In this document: one piece after another, positions 22,506 through 31,987 of the stretch
Numbering within the stretch: position 1 is the first letter of the stretch
How the letters are laid out: each line of letters starts with the position of its first letter
Source: Oppiella nova
Taxonomy: Eukaryota > Arthropoda > Arachnida > Sarcoptiformes > Oppiidae
Assembly (NCBI GenBank): GCA_905397405.1
Contig: CAJPVJ010000175.1
Span: forward strand, 1 to 34,544
Direction: 5' to 3'
Length of the DNA stretch: 34,544 bases
Position numbers and translations under genes: made by a program
Notes under the pieces: model-generated
The model's database searches: none
What the model saw: only the letters and a program-made list of their open reading frames with translations
Told to the model about the DNA's origin: nothing

Positions 22506-25233
22506 TCAGCTGTAAATAATCATTTGACCGAAATATGAGAGGCGAGAGAGGAATGGCTGCGACGGACACAACAAGAGCTCATAATTGATGGCAGAGGTGT
22601 TGAATGCATTGATGTCCAAAGTATTGACTTTCGAAGAATTGACGAATAGTTGGTATTTCGAAGTGTTTGATAGCATTCTCAGTATCTGTTGCGACAGTTT
22701 GTCATCAATGAGAGTGTTATCACTCATGACAGACATGATCTCTTCATTCAGTTCTTCGTCTAATGACGCGGAATGCCAGCCCTCTATTGAATGGGTCGGT
22801 TGTATCACTTCTCGCGCTTGTGTCACAAAAATGGTATCCTTTTCAGCTTCTGTCGTCTCTTTCAAATGAATCGCTTCGGGAGAGGATTCGCTGGAAACTG
22901 TCTGTAATTGAGGCGTTGATTCACTATTCATATGTAAATTCTGGGCATCAGTTTTGTCCACATTTGGAATATTTAAAGAATTTAAACTCGAGTCCAAAGT
23001 TGGCAAAAGTGAGTCTCTATGTAAAGAACTCACTTCAGAAGAAGTGGTCTCAAACCCAGAGGAATCGGTTTTGTCTGTTTCTGGGCTTATAGTGTGAGGT
23101 GGTATGGAATTTATCACATTATCTGGTACTAAGACATCTGATTCTGATTGATTTGACTCTAAGACCTCATTGGAATCCATATCGAAAGACTCGTTCATTT
23201 CTAAGATCACATTCGAGTCAACGTTTAATTTGTTTGGCATTTCAGACAAATCACTCTCACTTTGATTCTCATCATTTGATTCACTTTCAGAACTTTTCTC
23301 ATAAATATATAATTCATTATTAATTTCCTTTTTATATTTGTGACGAATTGATTGCAAAGAATTGCTGGACTCGTGATTCAATCCTAAAACCGAATAGAGA
23401 TCTAAATTGTCTCTAAAGTCAGACAATATATTCGATTCGATGTTCTTATGGTTAGAACAGCAATAAACGGCTGCGATATCAATGAGATGTGCCTCAGTGT
23501 TGAAGACATAGCCACCGCTGTCCACAACACATTCACTGCCATTCTTATCGATAACATAACCCTTTGAGCCGTCGTTGTGAACGAAATTAGTTTCATCGAA
23601 TAATAGGTACAAGTATTTGAGTGTTTCGGCCAAAAAGAATGACTCCATTCGGTCTTCGATGGTATGGTCGGCCACATTCTTAACGGTCGCGAAACCGCAT
23701 TCAGTTCGTGTGGACGTCTCGATGGAATCGATGACATCAGCGCCAATCTGAAGTAAATGCGGATCTTTTGTGGCTCTATAGAGATAGAGAACACTTTCGA
23801 TGAACTCTGGTCTCAACGGATATCCATCGCGTTTGGAATTGAGTTTAGAATTGGGAATGTCATAGAACTCTGGAGTAAAGCCGTACTGTTTCCACACCTG
23901 ATGGTAGTTATAGATAGTCTTCTTTGCCTGATCCACATCTCCTATAAGTGTCTGACAGCATATGACTCTCATATTAGATGTAGTGTTCAGTGCAAACAAA
24001 ATCAATACTTACGAGAACTCCCGGCCAAAAGGCTTCTAACGATTGGAATATAGGCATAGTTGGCGCACCACTAGTCATACTGACCCATACATACCAGTCC
24101 TCCTTTTTAATATATTTATTGATTGCCCTATAATTCTCTAAATGACCACAAATTCAATAGCATTAAGACTTAACAGTAATGAAACTTGAACAGAAAACAT
24201 ACCATAAAATATATCCATGAGTTGAGGCATTTGTAAAAGCATTGCTCCCTTCACTAGATATTCAAAATAGGAATCAACTCCACCGCCGATCCCACTCTCA
24301 GTGGCCGTCCACTTGCCGTCTTCAACATTGATATGATTGCCAACTAATCCTATTTTGGAGCGACTTTTATGCAAAGCATTTATAGCTTTTAAGGCCTTAT
24401 TCTGAAATATGGGATCTCCTGTGAGTCGAGAAAGAGTACAGAACTCTAGAATAAAAGTGCCGACGCCTGCCGTACAGGTGATCGGTGTCTCGTTATCTGG
24501 TACTCCATATCGCAGGTTAACGGTTCCGAAAGGCATTCCTGTTTTCGTCTCAAACGCTTCAATAGAGACCACATTTTACTCCCAACTCACAGATAATGTC
24601 ATAAAATATGGTTCATTACCGGGAAGAAGACGTCTCGCGGCGTCCTCTGCCAGCCGAAGGAGAGGTCCCTCACAGGGCCACCCCTTCTCTGTCTCTATGC
24701 CTGCCTTATGTGATAGTAAGTGAGCGGACAGTAAGCCTCCAATCACTTCAATTGAGTTCAATATATAATGATTAGTCAAATATGACTTCAGTAACGAGTC
24801 TTCAAACCTCTAATATTAGTCTCAAAGACTGAGACATTAATATTGGTGTTGAAGTCAGCCGTGTCTAAGACTAGTTGAGCGACTCGTCTGAATTCAGTAT
24901 AATTGCCGAAAACGGCTAAAGTGTCCAAAGCGTCGATCAGTGACAGTGAGAACTGCCCCCAAGTGTCCGTCCCTTTGCACGACAGGGGCTGCAACTCATC
25001 GTAATTGGAGGCATACCTCACGTAACTGTCGTACGAGTGGTAAAACATTGACACTATTTTGGCCCTATTTTCACACCAAACGGACATTAATTCAATTTAT
25101 CATACAATCAATCATTGACTCACTTATAGCTATTGATCTCATGTTTAGTGAGCGGTCGTGTAATACAAACACATTCATTGAAATAAATGACTAAAAGCAC
25201 TATTAAATCACATCTTAATTTCTTGAACAACAT
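22506..25233 (-). CDS. EDEM2: ER degradation-enhancing alpha-mannosidase-like protein 2
   Basis: Six exons on the minus strand: 25233-25124, 25064-24808, 24745-24620, 24556-24203, 24137-24013, 23951-22506; 805 aa in one frame. Exon 1 supplies a signal peptide ([18 protein letters not shown]...) and ends LTKHEINSY; exon 2 continues [16 protein letters not shown]. The GH47 domain shows [107 protein letters not shown] and [14 protein letters not shown]2 trims mannose from misfolded glycoproteins to start ER-associated degradation. An acidic Ser/Asn-rich insert of about 240 residues precedes the conserved tail [18 protein letters not shown], making it longer than human EDEM2 (578 aa). Confidence 0.95.
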
Positions 25234-25798
25234 CTCAAAAATAAGTTTATTTATATAAATAATATGTTTACAAATCACAGCTCATATGAGTCCATCATTT
25301 AATAACAAATTAAGAAATTGTAAACAAATTAAAGTACAGTAGACTTATTTTCCTTAACTTTTACTAGTATTGATGGCAACAAAAACAATATAAAAACATA
25401 TTTTTCAAGTCATCTCATTGCTTATCTATGATAAAAATGTATGTCTTATTAATAACAATAACAATAATAGCAAATAAAACCAAATTAAAATGAATAATCA
25501 ATACATTTAAAGGTCTGTAAAACACGTCTTGTTGTTATGACACGTGTCACTCAAACTCCGCCCACTTGTGGTTGTGACCAATAAGCGGATCGCTATGTGT
25601 TTGCATTGGAGATGGAGTGGACGTAATTGAATGACTGAATGCATGCATTGACAGGACGTGAATGCTGTGAGAAGTGGTGAATGTATAGTGTTTTCACTTC
25701 CTTTTCCTTCACTGGACTGCACACCAAATGTAAGCATTATTTGCGGATCTCTTTAATTGTCCACTAATTGTCTCATTTGATCCGAAAAGTGACCAAAA
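25234..25798 (+). promoter_or_regulatory. EDEM2/RPL27 divergent intergenic region with RPL27 leader
   Basis: The 565 bp separate two divergently transcribed starts. The left half is AT-rich and featureless. At the right, a pyrimidine tract CTTCCTTTTCCTTC (25697-25710) resembles the 5'-TOP start of ribosomal protein mRNAs. A leader intron of 60 nt (25730-25789, GTAAGC...AAAAG) is likely; it would remove an ATG-TAA at 25728. Confidence 0.5.
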
Positions 25799-26611
25799 AT
25801 GGGTAAAATTATGAAACCCGGGAAAGTGGTGTTAGTGTTGGCCGGGAAGTACGCCGGGAGGAAGGCTGTGATCCTTCGCAACCACGACGAGGGCACTAAC
25901 GACAAGAGCTATGGACACGCATTGGTGGCCGGCATTGACCGCTACCCCAAAGCCATCCTCAAGAAGATGGGCAAGAAGAAGAAGGCCAAGAGGAATAAGA
26001 TTAAGCCATTCGTCAAAGTACTCAACTATAACCATCTGATGCCCACCCGGTATGTGTGACACGCCGTGTGTCTGTATGTGTCTGTATGTGGTGTCTGTAT
26101 GTGGTGTCTGTATGTGGTGTCTGTATGTGGTGTCTGTATGTGGTGTCTGTATGTGATGTCTGTATGTGATGTCTGTATGTGATGTCTGTATGTGATGTCT
26201 GTATGTGATGTCTGTATGTACACGAGATGGACCTCGAGGTGACCATAGAGTGCAAGCCCGGAGTTCAACACCTGTTCCCCCTGTGCTTTCTGGCCCCCTA
26301 TGTGGTGTCTGTATGTGGTGTCTGTATGTGGTGTCTGTATGTGGTGTCTGTATGTGGTGTCTGTATGTGGTGTCTGTATGTGGTGTCTGTATGTGATGTC
26401 TGTATGTGTCATATGTCTCATGTCTAACCATACCCTCGGATGTACTGACAGATACTTAGCTGAGTTCCCCTTCGACAAGACGACCACCAGTAAGGATGTG
26501 GTGAAAGACGGCGCGAAGAAGCGTAAGGCTCGTCGAGAAATCAGACAACTCTTCGAAGAGCGATACAAATCCGGAAAGAATCGCTGGTTTTTCACTAAAT
26601 TAAGATTTTGA
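25799..26611 (+). CDS. RPL27: 60S ribosomal protein eL27
   Basis: Two exons, 25799-26049 and 26452-26611, joined as CG|A TAC, give 136 aa, the family's exact length. Sequence hallmarks are [16 protein letters not shown] at the N-terminus (KOW-type barrel), [30 protein letters not shown], then after the intron [19 protein letters not shown] at the end. It is a structural protein of the large cytosolic subunit near the exit tunnel side. GC content is much higher than in flanking DNA, as for highly expressed genes. The 402-nt intron is unusual here: it is nearly all a 13-bp minisatellite plus a copied TMEM184C segment. It converges on RECQL5, with 267 bp between stops. Confidence 0.97.
26068..26410 (+). 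repeat. 13-bp minisatellite in the RPL27 intron
   Basis: The unit TGTCTGTATGTGG, with a TGTCTGTATGTGA variant, recurs about 12 times in 26068-26220 and about 8 times in 26300-26410. Variants are ordered: G-ending units first, A-ending units clustered at the right of each block. The two blocks look like one array split by the 79-bp insert. Long reading frames across it on either strand arise because 13 is not a multiple of 3 and are not genes. Confidence 0.95.
26221..26299 (+). repeat. 79-bp exact copy of a TMEM184C exon segment
   Basis: Identical, in inverted orientation in the window, to 21303-21381 in TMEM184C exon 2. It reads in the TMEM184C sense direction on the plus strand ([20 protein letters not shown]) and interrupts the minisatellite. 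It carries no splice sites or flanking target duplication. Confidence 0.97.
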
Positions 26612-26878
26612 TTGTATTCGCCATTGGGTTTGAATTATTAAAATTATTTGTCAATTGATACAAAAAATTGTTTTTATTAATTAAATTCATTAACTCTTAA
26701 TGAGCCAAATGTTTGAATAATTAGTTATTTTCTAAACAATAGCCGATTTCAAGTTTACCATAAAGTTTTAGAAAATAGCGGTATCTTTAAGATAATGACG
26801 GCAATGGTTTTGTTTAGAAATATAAAATACAATTTAAGGCAAATTTGGTAATAATTTATAGAAATTAATAAATAGCTA

Positions 26879-29669
26879 TCACTGGGTTAGTGATGAGATG
26901 AATGTCTGAACAGTGGTGTGGATCTGCATGTTCTGTGAGTCCTTCTGGAGGTCTCTGAGAAACTGTGCGACGCCCGCCCTATAAGTCATTTTAGATGTCT
27001 TGGACTTATAGACACTTAACTCAAATTGTGCGGCAATTTTAGTGATCTGCGAGTCATTGAGTTGAATGCTTTTGTCGACATTCACGTGATTGTAGTGTCG
27101 AGTGATATCTTCTTTTAATTTGTCGACGTATTGGTCACGCATTGAAAGGCTAACGTCTTTGATCCTGTCATTGATGGGTTCCATGACATCTGTGGCGCTC
27201 CTGAATCCCATGTGTTGGACATTAGGACTTGGATTAGTATTAGCTTTGTTCCGGCGTTTGAACTCTTGTTTGACTAAAGCAGTCATTGAGAACTCTTTGT
27301 CGGGCGCCTCCTCTTTACCCACATGTTGTGGGCCGTCGTGTTTGGGGAGAGACCAGTCGTCCTCTTGTTTATCGTCGGCTATTCTAGTCTTAAGGCCCTT
27401 ATTGAAGATATAAGAGCGGTATTCGTCGGCATTTCTCTTGACTCTCTTGGGTTGAGTGCAAACATCACAACTCGTTTTGCATCCCGTCTTCACTACACTG
27501 TCGTCTCCGACAAACTCCGAGAGAAGTAAAGAGTGTCTGCACTGAGAGTCAGATTCACAATATTTGATCATTTTCTCGAACCTCTTCATCGCTTTATCTG
27601 AATCATCACTCGAGGGTCTACTCGATGAACAGCTTTGACTCAACTTCTTCTCCGAGTCCTGTTTAATAAGAAACGAAATGGCGTTTCGGTCTTCGGTTGA
27701 GTAATATATTCTGCACTTCGAGTTGTAGAGTGATATCTTCTTTTAATTTGTCGACGTATTGGTCACGCATTGAAAGGCTAACGTCTTTGATCCTGTCATT
27801 GATGGGTTCCATGACATCTGTGGCGCTCCTGAATCCCATGTGTTGGACATTAGGGCTTGAATTAGCATTAGCTTTGTTGCGGCGTTTGAACTCTTGTTTG
27901 ACTAAAGCAGTCATTGAGAACTCTTTGTCGGGCGCCTCCTCTTTGCCCACATGTTGTGGGCCGTCGTGTTTGGGGAGAGACCAGTCGTCCTCTTGTTTAT
28001 CGTCGGCTATTCTAGTCTTAAGGCTCTTATTGAAGATATAAGAGCGGTATTCGTCGGCATTTCTCTTGACTCTCTTGGGTTGAGTGCAAACATCACAACT
28101 CGTTTTGCATCCCGTCTTCACTACACTGTCGTCGCCGACAAACTCCGAGAGAAGTAAAGAGTGTCTGCACTGAGAGTCAGATTCACAATATTTGATCATT
28201 TTCTCGAACCTCTTCATCGCTTTATCCGAATCATCACTCGAGGGTCTACTCGATGAACAGCTTTGACTCAACTTCTTCTCCGAGTCCTGTTTAATAAGAA
28301 ACGAAATGGCGTTTCGGTCTTCGGTTGAGTAATATATTCTGCACTTCGAGTTGTGGCCATCCCTTCCCGCACGACCTGACTCTTGGTAATAGCCGGTCAG
28401 TGATTGGGGAACATTCCAGTGCACCACAAACCTAACCTCTCCCTTATCGACACCCATTCCGAAGCTAACGGTAGCGGTGATGCACTTAATAGCGCCGGAC
28501 ATCCATTTCTCTTGGCATTCCCTGCGTTGGTGGGCAGTCATACCCGCGTGATATGCCATCGCCCGGATGCCAAACCTACTCAACGAAGTGGCGATCTCTT
28601 CACAAACAGCTCGCGTTCGGCAGTAAATGATTCCGACGTCTCTGTTCTTGACGATAGGTTTCTCGACGTAAGCCTTAGCGGTGCAGAACTTATCACTTTT
28701 AGGTGGCGCCAGATCTTTGGGTCCGATTTCATTCAACACAAACTCTTTGAGTTCAACGATCGGCTCTTTGATGATGTCTTTGAAGACAATGTCGTAGAAT
28801 AGATTGGGTCTAAAGTTGGGACAAATGAATTTGGAAACCGGTTCCCGAAGTTTCAACATTTCAATGATATCTTCGACCACTTTCTGGGAAGCGGTTGCAG
28901 TCAATGCAATCCAAACCACGCGAGGATAGCGTTCTTTGAGTCGACACAGCTTTAGGTAATCAGGTCTGAAGTCATGTCCCCATTGGGAGACACAGTGGGC
29001 CTCATCGATGGCTATACGACTCAATCGATCACTTTTGTAGAGATGTTCAACAATGACAGCGAATCCCTGAGTGGCCGCCATTTCGGGCGTAATATAAAGC
29101 AATTTAATGCCAACCCTTTCGGACATCAATTCACTTCTTATCCTCTTTTGCTCGTTTGGCGCCAAATGAGAGTTAATGGTCTCCGCATTGATCTTCAACT
29201 TCTTGAGCGCTGAGATCTGATTAGTGATGAGCGCAATGAGTGGCGAAACAATGATCGACACTTTGTTTGTGTCACAAATGGCCGGCAATTGGTAACACAG
29301 ACTCTTTCCGGCGCCGGTAGGCATCGACACAAAGATATCCCGTTTGCCACTCATTACACATTTGACGGCATCTTCTTGTAGTGACGTCCGGAACGACGAG
29401 AAACCAAACACTCGTTTCAACGCTTCCTCCGCAGTCTCTCCAGACTGTCGGACACTCTCATGGCTCTCAACATATTCCTCAGACTCTTGACTGTCATTAA
29501 TGTGAACCACTTCTCGATAAGAGTTGTCAACACTTTTGGTCACTTCCTTAACAAACTTCACTTCTTCGACGTTTAGTTTCGTACGCTTTGCCACTCTTTT
29601 GTCTTTCGGTGCCATTTGTTTCGACAAATCAATTGAGAAGAAGTCAGTAATCGTCCGCTTTGTGGACAT
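26879..29669 (-). CDS. RECQL5: RecQ-family DNA helicase RECQL5 (carries an internal duplication)
   Basis: Intronless gene on the minus strand. Removing one copy of the 628-bp duplication leaves 2163 nt, 720 aa in one frame. As given, the frame from 29669 stops at 27663. Helicase motifs are intact: FRTSLQEDAV (motif 0), MPTGAGKS at 116-123, IDEAHCVSQWGHDFRPDY, ALTATAS, IIYCRTRAVCEE, and YYQESGRAGRDG. A zinc-binding module follows (CRHSLLLSEF ... CKTSCDVC). LYITPEMAAT, FRPNLFYD and VVHWNVPQSLTGYYQES point to RECQL5, which restrains recombination and binds RNA polymerase II. The C-terminal FELSVYKSKTSKMTYRAG resembles its polymerase-binding region. It lacks the long human tail. KRTITDFF at residues 4-11 is PIP-box-like. 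Confidence 0.9.
27100..28354 (-). repeat. 628-bp-period tandem duplication inside RECQL5
   Basis: The blocks 27100-27726 and 27728-28354 are 627 nt each with one extra base (27727) between. I count eight substitutions, about 1.3%. Each copy encodes the end of the helicase domain, the zinc module and part of the C-terminal region. The period is not a multiple of 3, so the second copy is out of frame with the first. Confidence 0.95.
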
Positions 29670-29812
29670 CTTGTGATCAGATCACAGATCAGCTGTTTGT
29701 GTGGTTTGTTGTGTAGTCTATGACGTCATTGCATAACATGTGACACAATATTGAAACACAATTTGATGTTTGCTTTGAATTGTGAGTGAATTGAGTGTTG
29801 ACTGCAATCACA
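29670..29812. promoter_or_regulatory. Bidirectional promoter between RECQL5 and GATB
   Basis: Only 143 bp separate the two start codons of these divergent genes, so they must share a promoter region. It has a GATCAGATCACAGATCAGC direct repeat near the RECQL5 side and a TGACGTCA palindrome (CRE/ATF site) at 29721-29728. I see no TATA box. Confidence 0.6.
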
Positions 29813-31423
29813 ATGAATGCAATCTTACGGCCAAATCGTCTGAACGCTCACAATGTCTTCAATTATCGCAAATTGAGTTCACTTTTGGATGAGTTATGCC
29901 CTGAAGTGATGTCTCAATACTCGGCGGTCATTGGACTGGAAGTTCACTCTCAGATCAGCTGTTCATCGAAACTGTTCTCGAGTTCCGGCACTTCTTACTT
30001 GAGTTCCCCCAACAGTCAGGTGTCTGTCTTCGACTGCGCCCTTCCCGGGACACTACCGGTGCTCAACAGGAAGTGTGTCGAGTCTGCCGTCAAGACCGCT
30101 CTGGCCCTCAACTGTCACGTCTGGAAGCGATCGCTGTTTGACAGAAAGCACTACTTCTACGCCGATATGCCGGCCGGATATCAGATCACTCAACAAAGAC
30201 ATCCTTTGGCCACAAACGGCTTCATTGAGTTCATAGTGGATGGCGATCACCATTCTGATGGTTATATGAAGCGATCAGCGCTCAAACAGATCCAATTGGA
30301 ACAGGACTCTGGAAAGTCTCTGCAGGACGAAGACAACAACAGGTCACTCGTGGACCTGAATCGGGCCGGAGTTGGTCTCATGGAGTTTGTCTTCGAGCCC
30401 GACCTGACGAGTGCGGCCGAAGCGGTGTCTCTGGTCAAGGAGTTGATCCTAATATTGCGGACATTGAGGACGTGTTCGTGCAGAATGAATGAGGGGGTGC
30501 TTCGGGTCGACGCCAACATATCCGTCCGCAAACCCAATCAGCCCTTAGGGGTGAGGACTGAAGTGAAGAACTTAAACTCATTTCGTTTCATTGGATCCGC
30601 CATTGAATACGAGATTAAGCGACAAATAGCTGTCATTGAAAGCGGCGGTCGAGTGATAAACGAGACGCGAATGTATGACATGAAAACGAAAGAGACGGCT
30701 GTCATGCGGGACAAGGAGGTCGTACAGGACTACCGCTTTATGCCTGAACCCAATCTCCCACCCATTCTTCTCAGAGATGACAACGACTTGAACAGCGATT
30801 TAATCAATATATCAGACTTTGAACGAGAGATTAGTTGTGAGGAAATGCCAAATGAATTGCGAGAATATTTATTAAATAGTTATGGTTTAAGTTTAAAACA
30901 AGTTTTCACATTAATGAACGAAAATGGTATGCAAAAGGTTTTCTCACAAATTGCTCGCTATAGTCAAACCCAACATTTCTCAGCAATCTTTTCTTTCATT
31001 AATTGTGAACTCAGAACTCAATTACAAGAATTGAAACAAAGCTTCGAGTTTTGCTCAATAGATCTCCAAAAAGTTGCAGAAATTATTCATTTGTTAACCA
31101 ATGGACAGATCTCTTCGAGAATAGCCAACCAATTATTAGGCCTTTATTTTCATAATGAAAATCGATCTCCAAATCAAGTGATCGATGATAACAATTGGCA
31201 AATAATTACAGACCAACAGACTATCGAAAAAATGTGTTTATCGGCCATTGAATCGCTGCCAAAGATTGCCCGCAAGTATGCCAAGAGTGGTATAAGAAGA
31301 CCGCAGTCTCTGCTCATCGAAAATGTTATGAATTTGTTGAACAATAGAGTCAATGAAAGCGATATTTGGCTTCAATACGACCGATTACTTCGCAATGATA
31401 TCAAGTCATTAAAAGATCATTGA
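29813..31423 (+). CDS. GATB: Glutamyl-tRNA(Gln) amidotransferase subunit B, mitochondrial
   Basis: Intronless, 536 aa from the ATG at 29813. Part of the GatCAB complex that converts Glu-tRNA(Gln) to Gln-tRNA(Gln) in mitochondria, which lack glutaminyl-tRNA synthetase. A basic, Asn-rich leader (MNAILRPNRLNAHNV) suits a mitochondrial import signal. The kinase-like domain begins YSAVIGLEVHSQI and holds KLFSSS, CALPGTLPVLN, RKHYFYADMPAGYQITQ, LEQDSGKS, LVDLNRAGVGLMEF, MNEGVLRVDANISVR, RTEVKNLNSFRFI and YRFMPEPNLPP. The C-terminal YqeY-like helical part binds tRNA (GRIANQLLGLYF-like region to the end). Composition shifts from GC-richer to AT-richer after about 30840. An earlier GTG is not needed. 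Confidence 0.95.
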   Translation: MNAILRPNRLNAHNVFNYRKLSSLLDELCPEVMSQYSAVIGLEVHSQISCSSKLFSSSGTSYLSSPNSQVSVFDCALPGTLPVLNRKCVESAVKTALALNCHVWKRSLFDRKHYFYADMPAGYQITQQRHPLATNGFIEFIVDGDHHSDGYMKRSALKQIQLEQDSGKSLQDEDNNRSLVDLNRAGVGLMEFVFEPDLTSAAEAVSLVKELILILRTLRTCSCRMNEGVLRVDANISVRKPNQPLGVRTEVKNLNSFRFIGSAIEYEIKRQIAVIESGGRVINETRMYDMKTKETAVMRDKEVVQDYRFMPEPNLPPILLRDDNDLNSDLINISDFEREISCEEMPNELREYLLNSYGLSLKQVFTLMNENGMQKVFSQIARYSQTQHFSAIFSFINCELRTQLQELKQSFEFCSIDLQKVAEIIHLLTNGQISSRIANQLLGLYFHNENRSPNQVIDDNNWQIITDQQTIEKMCLSAIESLPKIARKYAKSGIRRPQSLLIENVMNLLNNRVNESDIWLQYDRLLRNDIKSLKDH

Positions 31424-31534
31424 TTTCTATGAATAACTTATTTAAAAGTGATTTTTGATAAAAATTTATTTACAACATAATTTTAACAAACATTAGTGAA
31501 TCGTATTAAAGTTTAAATAATTAGAAACAAATGC

Positions 31535-31987
31535 TTAAATGGTCTCATTTTTATCAATAGTTTTTCTTTCAAAAACAATGTCAGCAAACGTGACCACAAT
31601 TTTGATGGATTTGATTTCGAGTTGATGAGAGTCTATGAAAGTTTGAATGCAATGTCTGTCACTTTCAAAGGCCACGAACGCTGTCTTGGATTTGTTTGTC
31701 CGACACTTTTCTACAGTAATCATCACAGCGTCGGGAAAAGTGAAGGCAATCTCTTCGATTGTGGAACTGTTGGCAATATTAGACACTTTAAGCATACATT
31801 GATTTAACTCTCTTTCATCGGTTAATTCAATATAATTTATTTTTTCAAAATCAGATAAATATTTCAAATTCCTTTCGTTGTGTATTTTCAATAAGTTTTG
31901 CCAACAAGTCTTCCGATTTTCCACTTTTAATGTATTCAACGTATTATTCAATCGCTTTCTCACTCTATGCACCACTCGAGACAACAT
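31535..31987 (-). CDS. RRM-like RNA-binding protein, possibly mitochondrial
   Basis: A 150-aa intronless frame converging on GATB with 111 bp between stops. The N-terminus (MLSRVVHRVRKRLNN) is basic, amphipathic and free of acids, like a mitochondrial presequence. Residues about 64-135 show a beta-alpha-beta-beta-alpha-beta pattern: CMLKVSNIANSSTIEEIAF for the first strand and helix, then KTAFVAFESDRHCIQTF matching the RNP-1 strand and second helix, and IKIVVTFAD for the last strand. The aromatic pair in RNP-1 (FVAF) is kept; RNP-2 is weak. No orthologue is recognised; mitochondrial RRM proteins such as SLIRP are one guess by architecture only. Confidence 0.6.
   Translation of the reverse strand: MLSRVVHRVRKRLNNTLNTLKVENRKTCWQNLLKIHNERNLKYLSDFEKINYIELTDERELNQCMLKVSNIANSSTIEEIAFTFPDAVMITVEKCRTNKSKTAFVAFESDRHCIQTFIDSHQLEIKSIKIVVTFADIVFERKTIDKNETI

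Noticed and set aside
25507-25737. 76-aa minus-strand frame upstream of RPL27
   Set aside because: No domain, overlaps the likely RPL27 promoter and TOP leader, poor composition.
26221-26299. Processed pseudogene of TMEM184C
   Set aside because: Only an internal exon part is copied, with no splice junction, poly(A) or target duplication.
26068-26410. Possible CRISPR-like array
   Set aside because: Unit is 13 bp with no unique spacers, inside a spliceosomal intron of a eukaryotic gene.
25832-26595. Long minus-strand frames rich in His-Ile-Gln-Thr repeats
   Set aside because: They are the 13-bp minisatellite read in three frames plus antisense of RPL27; no start context, no independent coding signal.
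28404-29213. Plus-strand frames inside RECQL5
   Set aside because: Antisense shadows of a well conserved helicase domain.
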